64,000 nt of DNA from Gammaproteobacteria bacterium. Its GTDB lineage: Bacteria; Pseudomonadota; Gammaproteobacteria; S012-40. The stretch is taken from the NCBI GenBank assembly GCA_015487785.1, contig WFPC01000055.1, positions 1 to 64,000 on the forward strand. Direction: 5' to 3'. Positions 1 through 8,278 of the stretch are shown piece by piece. The stretch's first letter is position 1, and each line of letters opens with the position of its first letter. Under the pieces are notes generated by a model. The model worked only from the letters and a program-made list of their open reading frames with translations, was not told the origin of the DNA and searched no databases. The position numbers and the translations under genes are program-made.

Positions 1-5
1 AGCAA

Positions 6-60
6 AATACAGGCCGGGTATCGGTGTTTTTGCGACAGCCTGTATTCTCAAGTATAGGCC
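6..60. repeat. Three related short repeats forming inverted pairs
   Basis: AATACAGGC at 6-14 is the exact reverse complement of GCCTGTATT at 38-46, and TATAGGCC at 53-60 is a third, imperfect inverted copy. They lie about 100 bases upstream of the promoter candidate at 166-194. They could be the end of an upstream gene's terminator or a regulator-binding cluster; the sequence alone does not decide. Confidence 0.35.
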
Positions 61-165
61 ATCGATGCGCTAATGCCGTGGCACGCCAGGTTTATGATCA
101 AAAAAATACTCTTAAGATTTTTTTCAGCTAAACGAAATATTATTCATACCGTGGTAGTACGAAAC

Positions 166-194
166 TTGAGTTTTTCATAATTCCGTATTACGAT
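166..194 (+). promoter_or_regulatory. Candidate sigma-70 promoter for the outer-membrane gene
   Basis: TTGAGT at 166-171 and TACGAT at 189-194 match the -35 and -10 consensus at four of six positions each, with an ideal 17-base spacer. The surroundings are AT-rich in an otherwise GC-rich window. Transcription would start near 201, giving a leader of about 88 bases. Confidence 0.45.
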
Positions 195-222
195 ATTTGA
201 AAAGTTCATCTTCGTGGGACTT

Positions 223-250
223 CCGGCTTCCCCCTGGAGCGGGTTTTTTT
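223..250 (+). terminator. Terminator-like hairpin in the leader of the outer-membrane gene
   Basis: CCGGCT (223-228) can pair with AGCGGG (238-243) with one G-G mismatch across a 9-base loop, followed directly by seven T (244-250). The stem is weak but the T-run is clean. It lies between the promoter candidate and the start codon at 289, so it could be an attenuator, or the terminator of a gene upstream of the window if the true promoter is nearer 289. Confidence 0.35.
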
Positions 251-288
251 GAGTGCAATCAATTACTTTTATGTGGAGGTTTGTTTAG

Positions 289-1305
289 ATGTTGGGTAAC
301 ACATTGATGAAAAAGAGCTTGATTCCCGTGGCCGCGGGTATTTCCATGGTGCTGGCGTCGTCGGCCGCCTGGGCCCACGGTGAATCGATCCGTGGTGGTG
401 GTGCCGGTAGTATCAATGCCGTGGGTGCGGCCATCCTGGAAGAGAAGGTGCTTGGCCTGCGTTGGGATGCGCGCCGCTATGCGGTGTTTACCGACCAGCA
501 AATGGTCGACTTCAAGGCAGACGGTGAAGATGTCCACATGCACTCCAGCGAGGACGCCTATTTCATCACCTATGGTTTCCCGGTAAACGAGGACATGGAT
601 ATTGCCATCATGTGGCAATACAACAACTTCAAGGGGTTCAAGGACAATGGCGATGATTTTGCCAATGAATGTTTTGCCAAAAACCCGCCAAAGAAAGGTG
701 ATCCCAGTTCGATCAAGTGTCTCTCACCCACCAAGGAATCTCCTGGAGCCGGTGATACGCTGGTAACCGGCCGTTACCGCTTTTTCAACAATGGTGACCA
801 TCAGTTTGCATCGGTTTTCGGCATCATCATACCCACCGGTACCATCACCAACAGAACGGATAACGGCGAGATCATCGGTACCCACAACCAGCCGGGAAGC
901 GGCGCTCTCACCATCCAGGGTGGTATCGCCTACAGTGGTCACATTACCGAGAAGGTCGCCGTTGATGCCGATCTCATCCACCGCGCGAACACCATCGGTG
1001 CTAAGCAGTTTCGTCCGGGTAACTCCACCCAGTTCGATGTGGCCATCAGTTATGGTCACCACAACAAGTGGACCCCGGTGGTCGAGCTGAATATCATCGA
1101 TTTCAAGAAAGACATAGAGCAGTACGAGGTGAAGAAGAACAGCGGTGGCACTTCTTTCTATCTGTCGCCGGGTCTCACCTATCGGATCAGCAAGAGTCAG
1201 AGCATCTATGCCAACTACTCGTTCGTGTATAACAAGCTGGGCGGTATTTCCAACGATGAGAAATACCGTTTCAGCCTGGGCTGGAACTATGGTTTCGGCA
1301 GTTGA
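289..1305 (+). CDS. Outer-membrane beta-barrel protein, possible transporter/porin
   Basis: This predicted exported protein has 338 residues. Its signal peptide has a Lys-Lys n-region at residues 8-9, a hydrophobic core and a probable cleavage after AAWA near residue 29. The rest is rich in alternating polar/aromatic strands and contains just two cysteines (in a loop near 128-144), as expected for a beta barrel; the C-terminus is WNYGFGS. It resembles COG4313-type (phenol-degradation MetA-like) barrels, but the substrate is unknown. The start at 289 is preceded by GGAGG at 275-279 with ideal spacing; an internal ATG at 307 (MKKSL) gives a more typical signal peptide but no ribosome site. A strong terminator follows, so it is probably monocistronic. 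Confidence 0.6.
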   Translation: MLGNTLMKKSLIPVAAGISMVLASSAAWAHGESIRGGGAGSINAVGAAILEEKVLGLRWDARRYAVFTDQQMVDFKADGEDVHMHSSEDAYFITYGFPVNEDMDIAIMWQYNNFKGFKDNGDDFANECFAKNPPKKGDPSSIKCLSPTKESPGAGDTLVTGRYRFFNNGDHQFASVFGIIIPTGTITNRTDNGEIIGTHNQPGSGALTIQGGIAYSGHITEKVAVDADLIHRANTIGAKQFRPGNSTQFDVAISYGHHNKWTPVVELNIIDFKKDIEQYEVKKNSGGTSFYLSPGLTYRISKSQSIYANYSFVYNKLGGISNDEKYRFSLGWNYGFGS

Positions 1306-1354
1306 GACGAGTCGAAGCCACATGACTGATTTGTCGGTGGATTGAGACGCAACT

Positions 1355-1387
1355 GGCCGGTGGCGAGAGCCACCGGCCAAGTTTTTT
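1355..1387 (+). terminator. Rho-independent terminator
   Basis: A perfect 10-bp stem, GGCCGGTGGC (1355-1364) with GCCACCGGCC (1369-1378), closes a GAGA loop and is followed by AAG and six T (1382-1387). It ends the outer-membrane gene 50 bases upstream and separates it from the convergent kinase gene. Confidence 0.9.
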
Positions 1388-1446
1388 GGCCCGCTTTCGG
1401 GTCGCCGGTCAAATGGCTCTGCCAGGCCTGGATCCTGTTCCCTCTC

Positions 1447-3738
1447 TCATGCATTGTCCGGGTCTGGCAGGCCCCTTTCTTGTTCGCTGTTTTTCTTGTT
1501 GGGTCCGTGTTGGTAGCGGGGGAGATCGAAGAAAAAGCAGCTTCCCTTCTTGCGCCCGGGCGTATAGCCGATCTGACCCTGGTGCAGTTCGACGATGTTC
1601 TTGCTGATGGCCAGGCCCAGTCCGGTGCCACCTTTCTGGCGGCTGTCGGAGCTGTCGGCCTGCATGAATTTCTGGAAAATGCGTCGCTCGAATTGCTTCG
1701 GCACGCCAGGGCCCTGGTCACGGATGCTGAACCTCACCATTTGGCCGTGCTCGCTGACTTCGGCCTGCACCGTGCCGTGTTCCGGCGAGAATTTGATGGC
1801 GTTGGACAGCAGGTTGGAGAGAACCTGCTGGATACGGTCTTCGTCGGCGTAGACCCACAGGGGCTCTTCCGGTTTGTGGATCAGTTCGAGTTTGACGTTG
1901 TATTTGTCGGCATAGCCCTGGTTGTTTTCCATGGCTCGTTGCAGTAGCTGGTAGCTGTCCACCGGCTTGCAGTTGAGTTCGAAGCGGCCGGTCTGCAGTT
2001 TTTCCATGTCCAGCAAGTCGTTGATCAGGGTGCTCAGGCGCTCGGAGTTGCGATTGGCCACTTCCAGCAGTTCGGCCGACTTGGGGTCGAGCTTGCCGGC
2101 GAGCTGGTTGACCAGCAGGTTGAGTGAGCCACGAATGGAGGTGAGGGGGGTACGCAGTTCGTGGCTGACGATGGCGACGAATTCCTGCTTCAGGCGCTCG
2201 GTCTGGCGCTGTTCGGTGAGATCGCGCAGCACGCCACTGAATATGCGTTTGTTGCCGAATTGGATTTCCACTACGCTGATTTCCACCGGAAACACGTGGC
2301 CGTCTTTGTGCTTGGCCTCGATTTCCCGGCCGATGCCGAGGATGCGGGGCTTGCCGCTGTCGAGATAGTTGTGCAGGTACTGATCGTGATGATGTTGCAG
2401 AGTCTCAGGCATGAGCATGGAGACATTCCAGCCGATGACTTCGTCGGCGCGATAGCCGAACATCTTTTCTGCCGCCGGATTCATTGATTGCACGATGCCA
2501 TGGTCATCGATGATGATCAGGCCGTCGAGCATGGTTTCCATGATGGTTTTGTGTTTCAGGATGTTTTCTTCCAGCGCCAGTTCGGTTTGTTCATGGGACT
2601 TGATTTCCTGGTTGAGTTCCTCAATCTTGTGCTGTAATTCCTGGTGGGACTGGTTGAGCCGGTGGGTCATGTGGTTGAAACTCTGGGCCAGCTCGGCGAT
2701 CTCGTCCTGACTGTGGACCTTGGCCTGGAGGGTAGTCTCGCCCTGCTCGATGCGAGTGATGATATCTTGCAGTTGCCGGATGGGCTGGGTGAGGCGGTTG
2801 GCGAAAAAGGCACTGACCACCGCTACCAGAAACAGGATGGCGGTGATGAAGCCACCCTGGATCACGGCAAAACGATTGACCGGTGCCAGGGCTTCGGCAC
2901 GATCGATCTTGGTGACCACGGCCCAGCCGGTGGCTTCCAGGTATTGGGTGGCGGCAAATACCGGTTCGCCACGATAGTCCACCACGTCGGTATAGAGGCG
3001 GCTCTTGCCTTGCAGGGCCTGGATCACCGGACGGTCGATTTCATCGGCGGATACGTACAGGTCCATGGCGGCTTCGGGGGCGAAGCGCAGCGGGGTGATA
3101 TAGACCGCATCGCCGAATTCGTCGCGCATGGCCAGGGTGGTTTCACCGCTCTGGCCCAGGCCGGTATAGTCGCTGATGGTACGTATGAGGTTGTCGGCGC
3201 CGGCCTTGACGATGATCACGCCGATCAGCCTCTGGTCCATGTACAGTGGTCCGGACAGGCGTACGAACAGTTGCTCGTCCTCGTCGAGGGCGAAACTGCT
3301 GGCACTGAAGCTGCGCAGGCCGTTCTTGAAGGCATCGTCGAGACTGAAGTTCTGGCCCAGCAGCCTGTCGTCGGTGGAGGCCAGCACGTCGCCCTGAGGA
3401 TTGAGCAGGGCGATCTCCTGAAAGCTGTCGATGGAATTGAGAGCGTCGATGAGTGCCTGTTCCAGCAGGATGCGGGCTTCGGAGTCGGGGTCGCGCTGAA
3501 TCTCGGCGAACAGGTAGCGCATCTGGGTGCGTCCGGCAACGAGCCGCAGACGCTCGATGTTTTGGGTGTGGATGGCGGCGATGCGTTGTTTCTGGATCGC
3601 GGCCACGGATTCCAGGTGGTTGAGTGCCTGCTCGGTGGCCAGTTGCTTGGTGTAGAAGAAAGATACACCCGCGAAGGTGAGCAGGGCGGCAAAGAATACC
3701 GGCAAGAGGTGAATGAGCAGTTTGCTGCGGATCTTCAT
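1447..3738 (-). CDS. Membrane sensor histidine kinase with a FixL-like (candidate heme) PAS domain
   Basis: This 763-residue kinase has TM1 (about 11-30), an extracytoplasmic Cache-like sensor (32-290), TM2 (about 295-315), HAMP (316-370), a coiled coil, PAS (395-510), HisKA with phospho-acceptor His526 (SHELRTP) and HATPase (boxes NLLSNAIKF, DQGPGVP, GGTGLGLA). The PAS domain aligns closely by eye with rhizobial FixL: His451 falls on the heme-ligating His of FixL and Arg471 in GIGR on its oxygen-switch Arg, although the FixL Arg206 position is Asn457. This suggests an O2/NO/CO-sensing heme in addition to the periplasmic input. No receiver domain or adjacent response regulator is visible. A good AGGAAA site precedes 3738. 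It is the last gene of a minus-strand run, 77 bases after the DsbA-family gene. Confidence 0.85.
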   Translation of the reverse strand: MKIRSKLLIHLLPVFFAALLTFAGVSFFYTKQLATEQALNHLESVAAIQKQRIAAIHTQNIERLRLVAGRTQMRYLFAEIQRDPDSEARILLEQALIDALNSIDSFQEIALLNPQGDVLASTDDRLLGQNFSLDDAFKNGLRSFSASSFALDEDEQLFVRLSGPLYMDQRLIGVIIVKAGADNLIRTISDYTGLGQSGETTLAMRDEFGDAVYITPLRFAPEAAMDLYVSADEIDRPVIQALQGKSRLYTDVVDYRGEPVFAATQYLEATGWAVVTKIDRAEALAPVNRFAVIQGGFITAILFLVAVVSAFFANRLTQPIRQLQDIITRIEQGETTLQAKVHSQDEIAELAQSFNHMTHRLNQSHQELQHKIEELNQEIKSHEQTELALEENILKHKTIMETMLDGLIIIDDHGIVQSMNPAAEKMFGYRADEVIGWNVSMLMPETLQHHHDQYLHNYLDSGKPRILGIGREIEAKHKDGHVFPVEISVVEIQFGNKRIFSGVLRDLTEQRQTERLKQEFVAIVSHELRTPLTSIRGSLNLLVNQLAGKLDPKSAELLEVANRNSERLSTLINDLLDMEKLQTGRFELNCKPVDSYQLLQRAMENNQGYADKYNVKLELIHKPEEPLWVYADEDRIQQVLSNLLSNAIKFSPEHGTVQAEVSEHGQMVRFSIRDQGPGVPKQFERRIFQKFMQADSSDSRQKGGTGLGLAISKNIVELHQGQIGYTPGRKKGSCFFFDLPRYQHGPNKKNSEQERGLPDPDNA

Positions 3739-3815
3739 TCGCTTTTCCTGCGCGCTGCGCGTGGCGGATTAGTCATCCGGGATGTCGGCCCTGCGGCGGC
3801 CGACTTGAGTCCCTT

Positions 3816-4496
3816 TCAGCACCAACTGGCCTGTTCACCGTTGGGTTGCTTGAGCAGTTCCTGGACGTTGGCCTCGATCACCCGGTAGCCCACGTTGCCG
3901 TAGAGCTTTTGCCGGCCCTCGTTGAGCAACAGGGTGGGGCTACCCTCGATGCGGTGGTGTTCGCAGTCTTCCACGTCGCGGCAGAAGGCCGCCATGGCGC
4001 GCCCGTCGCGCAGATAGGGCTCCACCTCGCGATGTGGAATGCCTTGTTCTTCACCGATTTCGAACACGGTGTCCTGGTCGGCGATGTTGCGTGCATCGCG
4101 GAAGAAGGCCAGGCGCAGGGCCCAAGCGGCGTGCTCCAATACGTTGGCGGGCGCGTCGCCGGTTTCCTGCCACAGGCCTACCGCCTTGAGATAGTGGTGG
4201 GCAGTGCCGGAACTGGCCGGCTGCACCCGTTGCCACAGCTCAGGGTGAACCTCCACATGGGGAAAGCGGGCGGCGACTTCCTGGATGTGACGGTTGAAGC
4301 CGGTGAAGCCGCCACGCTCCCGCCAACCCTCACCAATGCGCTGCCCGGTGTCGCCGAAGACCGTCATGAAACGGGGGCGCACAGTGATGGCGTCGCCGAA
4401 CTGGCGCTGCAATTCGTCGATGCGGATTTGCGCGGCATAGGCCCAGATACACAGCAGGTCGGAGAAATAGTCGATGATCAATGGTGTCTGGCGCAT
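3816..4496 (-). CDS. DsbA-family (FrnE/HCCA-isomerase-like) thioredoxin-fold protein
   Basis: This 226-residue protein opens with a strand and the segment YFSDLLCIWAYAAQ, matching the active-site region of the DsbA superfamily, but only the first cysteine (Cys16) of the usual CxxC is present. Conserved C-terminal features are the cis-proline segment IEGSPTLLLN and the following strand with YGNVGYRVIE. Loss of the second cysteine resembles 2-hydroxychromene-2-carboxylate isomerase and glutathione-S-transferase kappa relatives, so a glutathione-dependent or isomerase role is as likely as disulfide exchange. No signal peptide is visible, so it is probably cytoplasmic. It follows the methyltransferase-like gene by 27 bases and is likely cotranscribed with it. 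Confidence 0.75.
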   Translation of the reverse strand: MRQTPLIIDYFSDLLCIWAYAAQIRIDELQRQFGDAITVRPRFMTVFGDTGQRIGEGWRERGGFTGFNRHIQEVAARFPHVEVHPELWQRVQPASSGTAHHYLKAVGLWQETGDAPANVLEHAAWALRLAFFRDARNIADQDTVFEIGEEQGIPHREVEPYLRDGRAMAAFCRDVEDCEHHRIEGSPTLLLNEGRQKLYGNVGYRVIEANVQELLKQPNGEQASWC

Positions 4497-4523
4497 GTTT
4501 TCTCCTGCCTCTGTGTGGGACGC

Positions 4524-5246
4524 TCAGTCCGCCCGCAGGCGGCCGGTTTTCTTCAGACGCCAGACGATGAAGTAGAGCACCAGCAGGCCGGCGAAGGCGG
4601 CGGGTATCCACTGGTTGTAGAGCTCAGCCTGGGCGTTGTCCAGCAGCGCCTGGTTTTCCCAGTAGATCAGGGCCAGGGCAGTGAGCAGCCAGGCGAAGGT
4701 GGTGTTGTATTCCTTGACCAGCACGCGTTTCCAGTTGAATTCCATCTCGGCGATGGAGTGGGAGAAACCCTTGAGGTTGGGCCACAGGCGGTTGACCCTG
4801 TTGCAGTAGTCGATATAGTCCTGGCCGAATTTCTTGCGCAGGAAATCTTCCTCTGCGGCGATGATGGCGGCGTAGACGAAAAAAGCCAGCGGAATGCCGA
4901 TGAGGTAGATGACGGGGGAGTTGATCACCATGGTCAGGCCGATGAACATCAGCAGGTTGCCAAGATACAGCGGATTGCGCGAATGGGAGAACATGCCGCC
5001 GGTTACCAGGCGGTCGGCGTGTATCTTGCGGTTGACGCCGCCGCGGCGGATGTAGTCGAAGCCGATGGTGACGATGCGCAGGGTCTGGCCGGCCAGGCTC
5101 ACCAGCAGACCGAGGATGTCCAGGGCCATGTCCCAGCTCTTGCTGCCGAAGGGGAAACTGGGGTGGCCGATGAGCACCAGGATCAGGAAGGCGACGGGGA
5201 AAATGCCGTTGCGATAGTGGAACAGGAAGTTGCCGATGCGAACCAT
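4524..5246 (-). CDS. Isoprenylcysteine carboxyl methyltransferase/PEMT-family membrane protein
   Basis: This 240-residue integral membrane protein has about five or six hydrophobic segments. The family signature is clear: a GGMFSHSRNPLYLGN segment followed downstream by EEDFLRKKFGQDYIDYCNRV, the SAM-binding region of ICMT/PEMT-like methyltransferases. The ATG at 5246 begins two bases after the stop of the CmoA-like gene, indicating tight coupling; an in-frame extension upstream would run through that gene and is rejected. The substrate cannot be told; bacterial members methylate lipids or small molecules. A C-terminal pair of hydrophobic helices extends the usual family length. Confidence 0.75.
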   Translation of the reverse strand: MVRIGNFLFHYRNGIFPVAFLILVLIGHPSFPFGSKSWDMALDILGLLVSLAGQTLRIVTIGFDYIRRGGVNRKIHADRLVTGGMFSHSRNPLYLGNLLMFIGLTMVINSPVIYLIGIPLAFFVYAAIIAAEEDFLRKKFGQDYIDYCNRVNRLWPNLKGFSHSIAEMEFNWKRVLVKEYNTTFAWLLTALALIYWENQALLDNAQAELYNQWIPAAFAGLLVLYFIVWRLKKTGRLRAD

Positions 5247-5248
5247 GC

Positions 5249-5971
5249 TCACTTGACCCCTATGAAGCCGCAGAAGTTGTACCATTTGAAAAAGATGTCC
5301 ACGTGTTCGAAGTGGTTCTTCTTCAGCAGAGCGATGTTCTCGTCCACCCGGTAGGGAATGAGCACGTTCTCCAGCGCCTCGCGCTTTTGCGCGATTTCCA
5401 TTTCGGAATAACCGTTGCGCTTTTTCATGTCGTAGTAGAACTTGATGAACTGGCGGTTGAACAGGGAGTCGTTGCCCAGCACTTTCTCTATCAGGATCAG
5501 GCAGCCGTTGGGCTTGAGGCCCTGGTAGATGTTGCTGATGAGCAGGTCGCGGTAGAGCGGGCGCACGAACTGGAGGGTGAGGTTGAGCACCACCACGGAC
5601 GCATTCTCGATACTGGCGCCTTCGTTGAGATCGCCGTAGACGAACTGGCAGTCCCGGGTAACCCCCAGCTTGCGGAAATTGTCCCGTGCTTTCTCCAACA
5701 TGGCCTCGGAGTTGTCCACGCCGATGAACTTGACGTCTTTCTCCACCGCATCGCACAGGGTCTTGAGGGTGATGCCGGTGGAACAGCCCAGGTCGTAGAT
5801 GTTGCTGCCGTCGACGGCGAATTCGTTGGCGATTTCGCCGGTCATGCGTTGTTGTTCGCGGTAGAGGGGGATGCTGCGTTCCAGCATGTTGTCGAACACC
5901 TCGGCGGTTTCCTCGCCGAAGTTGAAGTCGGTGATCTCCTTGGGCTCAGAGAATAATTTATCCTCTTTCAT
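5249..5971 (-). CDS. cmoA: Carboxy-S-adenosyl-L-methionine synthase (CmoA-like)
   Basis: This 240-residue protein is collinear with E. coli CmoA (247 aa), which makes carboxy-SAM from SAM and prephenate for the wobble base cmo5U34 of tRNA. Shared segments include the N-terminal FDNMLERSIP region, SAM motif YDLGCSTG, VDNSEAMLEKA, the VVLNLTLQFV strand and NGYSEMEIAQKREALENV. The residues aligned with carboxy-SAM contacts Tyr39 and Arg199 of E. coli are retained (Tyr37, Arg197). AGGAAG precedes the ATG. The usual partner CmoB is not adjacent; the next gene is an ICMT-like methyltransferase. TrhP, which makes the ho5U34 precursor, is encoded elsewhere in the window at 50896. Confidence 0.85.
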   Translation of the reverse strand: MKEDKLFSEPKEITDFNFGEETAEVFDNMLERSIPLYREQQRMTGEIANEFAVDGSNIYDLGCSTGITLKTLCDAVEKDVKFIGVDNSEAMLEKARDNFRKLGVTRDCQFVYGDLNEGASIENASVVVLNLTLQFVRPLYRDLLISNIYQGLKPNGCLILIEKVLGNDSLFNRQFIKFYYDMKKRNGYSEMEIAQKREALENVLIPYRVDENIALLKKNHFEHVDIFFKWYNFCGFIGVK

Positions 5972-6013
5972 GCAGCTTCCTCGCGCGCGTGGGCCGGTGT
6001 TGGAAAAGGCGCT

Positions 6014-6019
6014 ATTGTA
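6014..6019 (-). promoter_or_regulatory. Candidate -10 element upstream of cmoA
   Basis: Read on the minus strand, TACAAT (five of six consensus) lies in the 85-base gap between the ATPase stop and the cmoA start, followed by a GC-rich discriminator (AGCGCC). No convincing -35 is visible. A nearly identical TACAATAGC string precedes relA at 43603. Confidence 0.3.
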
Positions 6020-6056
6020 CTCGCAAAAACGCCATCGAGGCCACTGTTGCGCCGGA

Positions 6057-7970
6057 TCAGGCCTCCCTGTCGGGGTGGGCGGCGCGCAGGCCGTTGGCCA
6101 CGGCGAGAAGCTCGCTGGCCTCGTGTACCAGCACGGCGGTGGCGATGGTGATGTAACCCAGCACGCCTGAAGGAATCAGGATCACCAGGATCAGGATGGC
6201 GAACACGATGTTCTGGTAGCTGACCCTGCGGGCCTTGCGACCGAGACGCATGGCTTCGAGCAGCTTGCCCAGGTCGTCGGCCATCAGGGCGATGTCGGCG
6301 GCCTCGATGGCGGCATCGGTGCCGGCGGCGCCCATGGCCATGCCGCAGGTGGCCGCCGCCAGCGCGGGAGCGTCGTTGACGCCGTCGCCCACCATCAGCA
6401 CGGGGCCCGATTGCTGCAGTTTCTGCACCGCGGCGACCTTGTCCTCGGGCTTGAGGCCGGCGTGCACGTCGTCGATGCCCAGTTGCCGGGCGATGCGGCG
6501 GGCGGTGGCCTCGTTGTCGCCGGTGAGCATGACCGTGCGGATCCCCAGTGCATGCAGGCCGGCGATCACCTGCGGGGCGTTCTCGCGCAGCACGTCCTGC
6601 AGGGCGAGGATGCCGACGATGCGCGCTTCGGTGCCCACCAGCACCACGGTCTTGGCTTCTTCCTGCCAGCGGCGGATGGTCTCCGCCCAGAGGGTGATGT
6701 CGAGCCCCATGTTTTCGAAAAGCCCCGGCTTGCCCAGGTACCAGACGGTGTCGTCCTCCCGGCCCTGCACGCCGGCGCCGGTCAGCGCCTTGGTGTCGCG
6801 CATGGGGCGGGGCGCGATGGCCCGTTCCTCGGCCCGTTGGTGGATGGCCCGGGCCAGGGGATGTTCCGAATGCTGTTCGAGACCGGCGGCGATGCCCAGC
6901 AGGGTGGCCTCGTCGCCTTCGATGGCCAGCAGATCGGTGACCCGTGGCTTGCCATAGGTGAGCGTGCCGGTCTTGTCGAAGGCCACGGTGCGGATCACAC
7001 CCAGATGCTCCAGATGGGCGCCGCCCTTGATCAGGATCCCGCGCTTGCCGGCGCCGGAGATGCCGGCCGACATGGCGATGGGCAGGGAGATCACCAGCGC
7101 GCAGGGCGCGGCGGCCACCAGCAGGATCACCGCCCGCTCGCTCCACAGCAGCACGTCGAGATCGAACGCCCACGGCGCGATGAGCATGCCGATGGCAGTG
7201 ATGAGCACCACGGGGCTGTAGCGGCGGCCGAAGCGTTCCATCCACTGCTGGGCGCGGCCTTTCTGATCCTGGGCTTCCTCCACCAGATGAATGATGCGCG
7301 ACAGGGTGTTGTCGGCGAAGGCGGCGGTGGCTTCCACCACCAGCGCGGCCGGTCCGTTGATGCTGGCGGCGAATACCTTGTCACCCGGGCCCTTGTCCAC
7401 CGGCATCGATTCCCCGGTGACCGGCGACTCGTCCAGGCTGGACTCGCCCTCGACGATCACGCCATCGGTGGGCAGCGATTCGCCCGGGTGCACCACGAAG
7501 CGATCGCCGGGCTTGAGGGTGTCGGCGGGCACGGTGACGGTCTCGCCGTTTCCGTCGAGCTTGTGCGCCGTCTTCGGCGCCAGGTCCAGCAGGGCGCGGA
7601 TGGCGCGTCGGGTGCGGGCGAAGGTGAGTTCCTCCACGCCCTCGGCGAAGGCGTAGAGGATCACCAGCGCGGCGGCTTCTTCCCACAGCCCGAGAATCCC
7701 CGCGCCGAGGGTCGCCGCCAGCATCAGGATGCCGATGCCGATGGTCCGCTCGTGGAACAGTTCTTCCAGGGCTTCCCGCGCCCAGTACCAGGCGCCTACG
7801 GGAATGGCCAGCAGGTAGGCCAGGGTGGCGCCGTCAGCGGGAATCCAGCCCAGTGAGTACAGGGCAAAGCCCGCCAGCGCCATTGCGCCGGCGGCGAGAG
7901 CGTTGCGCAGGGGCGGAAAGCGCCACCAGGGGCCGTCGAAGTCCTCCTGGCTGGTGCAGCAGCTACTCAT
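6057..7970 (-). CDS. Heavy-metal P1B-type ATPase (Zn/Cd/Co exporter-like, no HMA domain)
   Basis: This 637-residue P-type ATPase has all catalytic motifs: TGES (185-188), the phosphorylation site DKTGT at Asp332, SEHPLA, TGDN and GDGVNDAPAL. There is no N-terminal HMA domain, only a short tail with Cys4-Cys5. The TM6 metal motif is APC (288-290) rather than CPC, and the last helices carry HEASELLAVANGLR, recalling the SPC plus HEGGT/S pattern of the P1B-4 (CzcP/CoaT) group. It is the last gene of the metal-efflux operon, its ATG overlapping the PII-like gene's stop in ATGA. Likely role: ATP-driven export of divalent metal to the periplasm, where the RND pump can pass it outside. Confidence 0.85.
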   Translation of the reverse strand: MSSCCTSQEDFDGPWWRFPPLRNALAAGAMALAGFALYSLGWIPADGATLAYLLAIPVGAWYWAREALEELFHERTIGIGILMLAATLGAGILGLWEEAAALVILYAFAEGVEELTFARTRRAIRALLDLAPKTAHKLDGNGETVTVPADTLKPGDRFVVHPGESLPTDGVIVEGESSLDESPVTGESMPVDKGPGDKVFAASINGPAALVVEATAAFADNTLSRIIHLVEEAQDQKGRAQQWMERFGRRYSPVVLITAIGMLIAPWAFDLDVLLWSERAVILLVAAAPCALVISLPIAMSAGISGAGKRGILIKGGAHLEHLGVIRTVAFDKTGTLTYGKPRVTDLLAIEGDEATLLGIAAGLEQHSEHPLARAIHQRAEERAIAPRPMRDTKALTGAGVQGREDDTVWYLGKPGLFENMGLDITLWAETIRRWQEEAKTVVLVGTEARIVGILALQDVLRENAPQVIAGLHALGIRTVMLTGDNEATARRIARQLGIDDVHAGLKPEDKVAAVQKLQQSGPVLMVGDGVNDAPALAAATCGMAMGAAGTDAAIEAADIALMADDLGKLLEAMRLGRKARRVSYQNIVFAILILVILIPSGVLGYITIATAVLVHEASELLAVANGLRAAHPDREA

Positions 7971-8278
7971 GGGATGGGCCAGGCCGCGTCGACCTCGCTG
8001 AGGTAGACCCAGCCCGCTGTTTCCTGGCCGGTGCGGCCATACTGGCGGATCAGGCGCACGGCCTCCTCGGCCTGATCGTCCTCACAGACCAGTTCCAGCT
8101 TGACCTCGGTAATGATGCTCTCGCCCAGTTCCAGCGAGTAGTTTCGCTCCTGGTTGTCCAGCGCCGGCAGGGTGCCGCGCACGTCCACCAGGGAGAGATT
8201 GCGGAAACCGGCCTGTTCCAGCGCGTGGACCACGTCGGCGGCCCGGTTGCAATGGATCAATGCCTTGATCTCTTTCAT
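7967..8278 (-). CDS. PII-like signalling protein of the metal-efflux operon
   Basis: This 103-residue protein has a GlnB/CutA-like ferredoxin fold: an N-terminal MKEIKALIHCNRAADVVHAL strand-helix, a central variable loop (about 35-52) and a C-terminal strand ending GWVYLSEVDAAWPI. It lacks the uridylylated Tyr51 T-loop signature of classical GlnB. Its start overlaps the RND stop and its stop overlaps the ATPase start, both as ATGA, so it is translationally coupled to both transporters. A PII subgroup adjacent to heavy-metal RND genes has been reported; its ligand is uncertain. It may sense metal or nucleotide and tune one of the pumps. I chose the ATG at 8278 because longer in-frame starts lie inside the RND gene. 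Confidence 0.75.
   Translation of the reverse strand: MKEIKALIHCNRAADVVHALEQAGFRNLSLVDVRGTLPALDNQERNYSLELGESIITEVKLELVCEDDQAEEAVRLIRQYGRTGQETAGWVYLSEVDAAWPIP

Noticed and set aside
88-101. FNR/ANR-type box around ATCAA at 97-101.
   Set aside because: Only one half-site matches; the partner half AGGTT does not resemble TTGAT.
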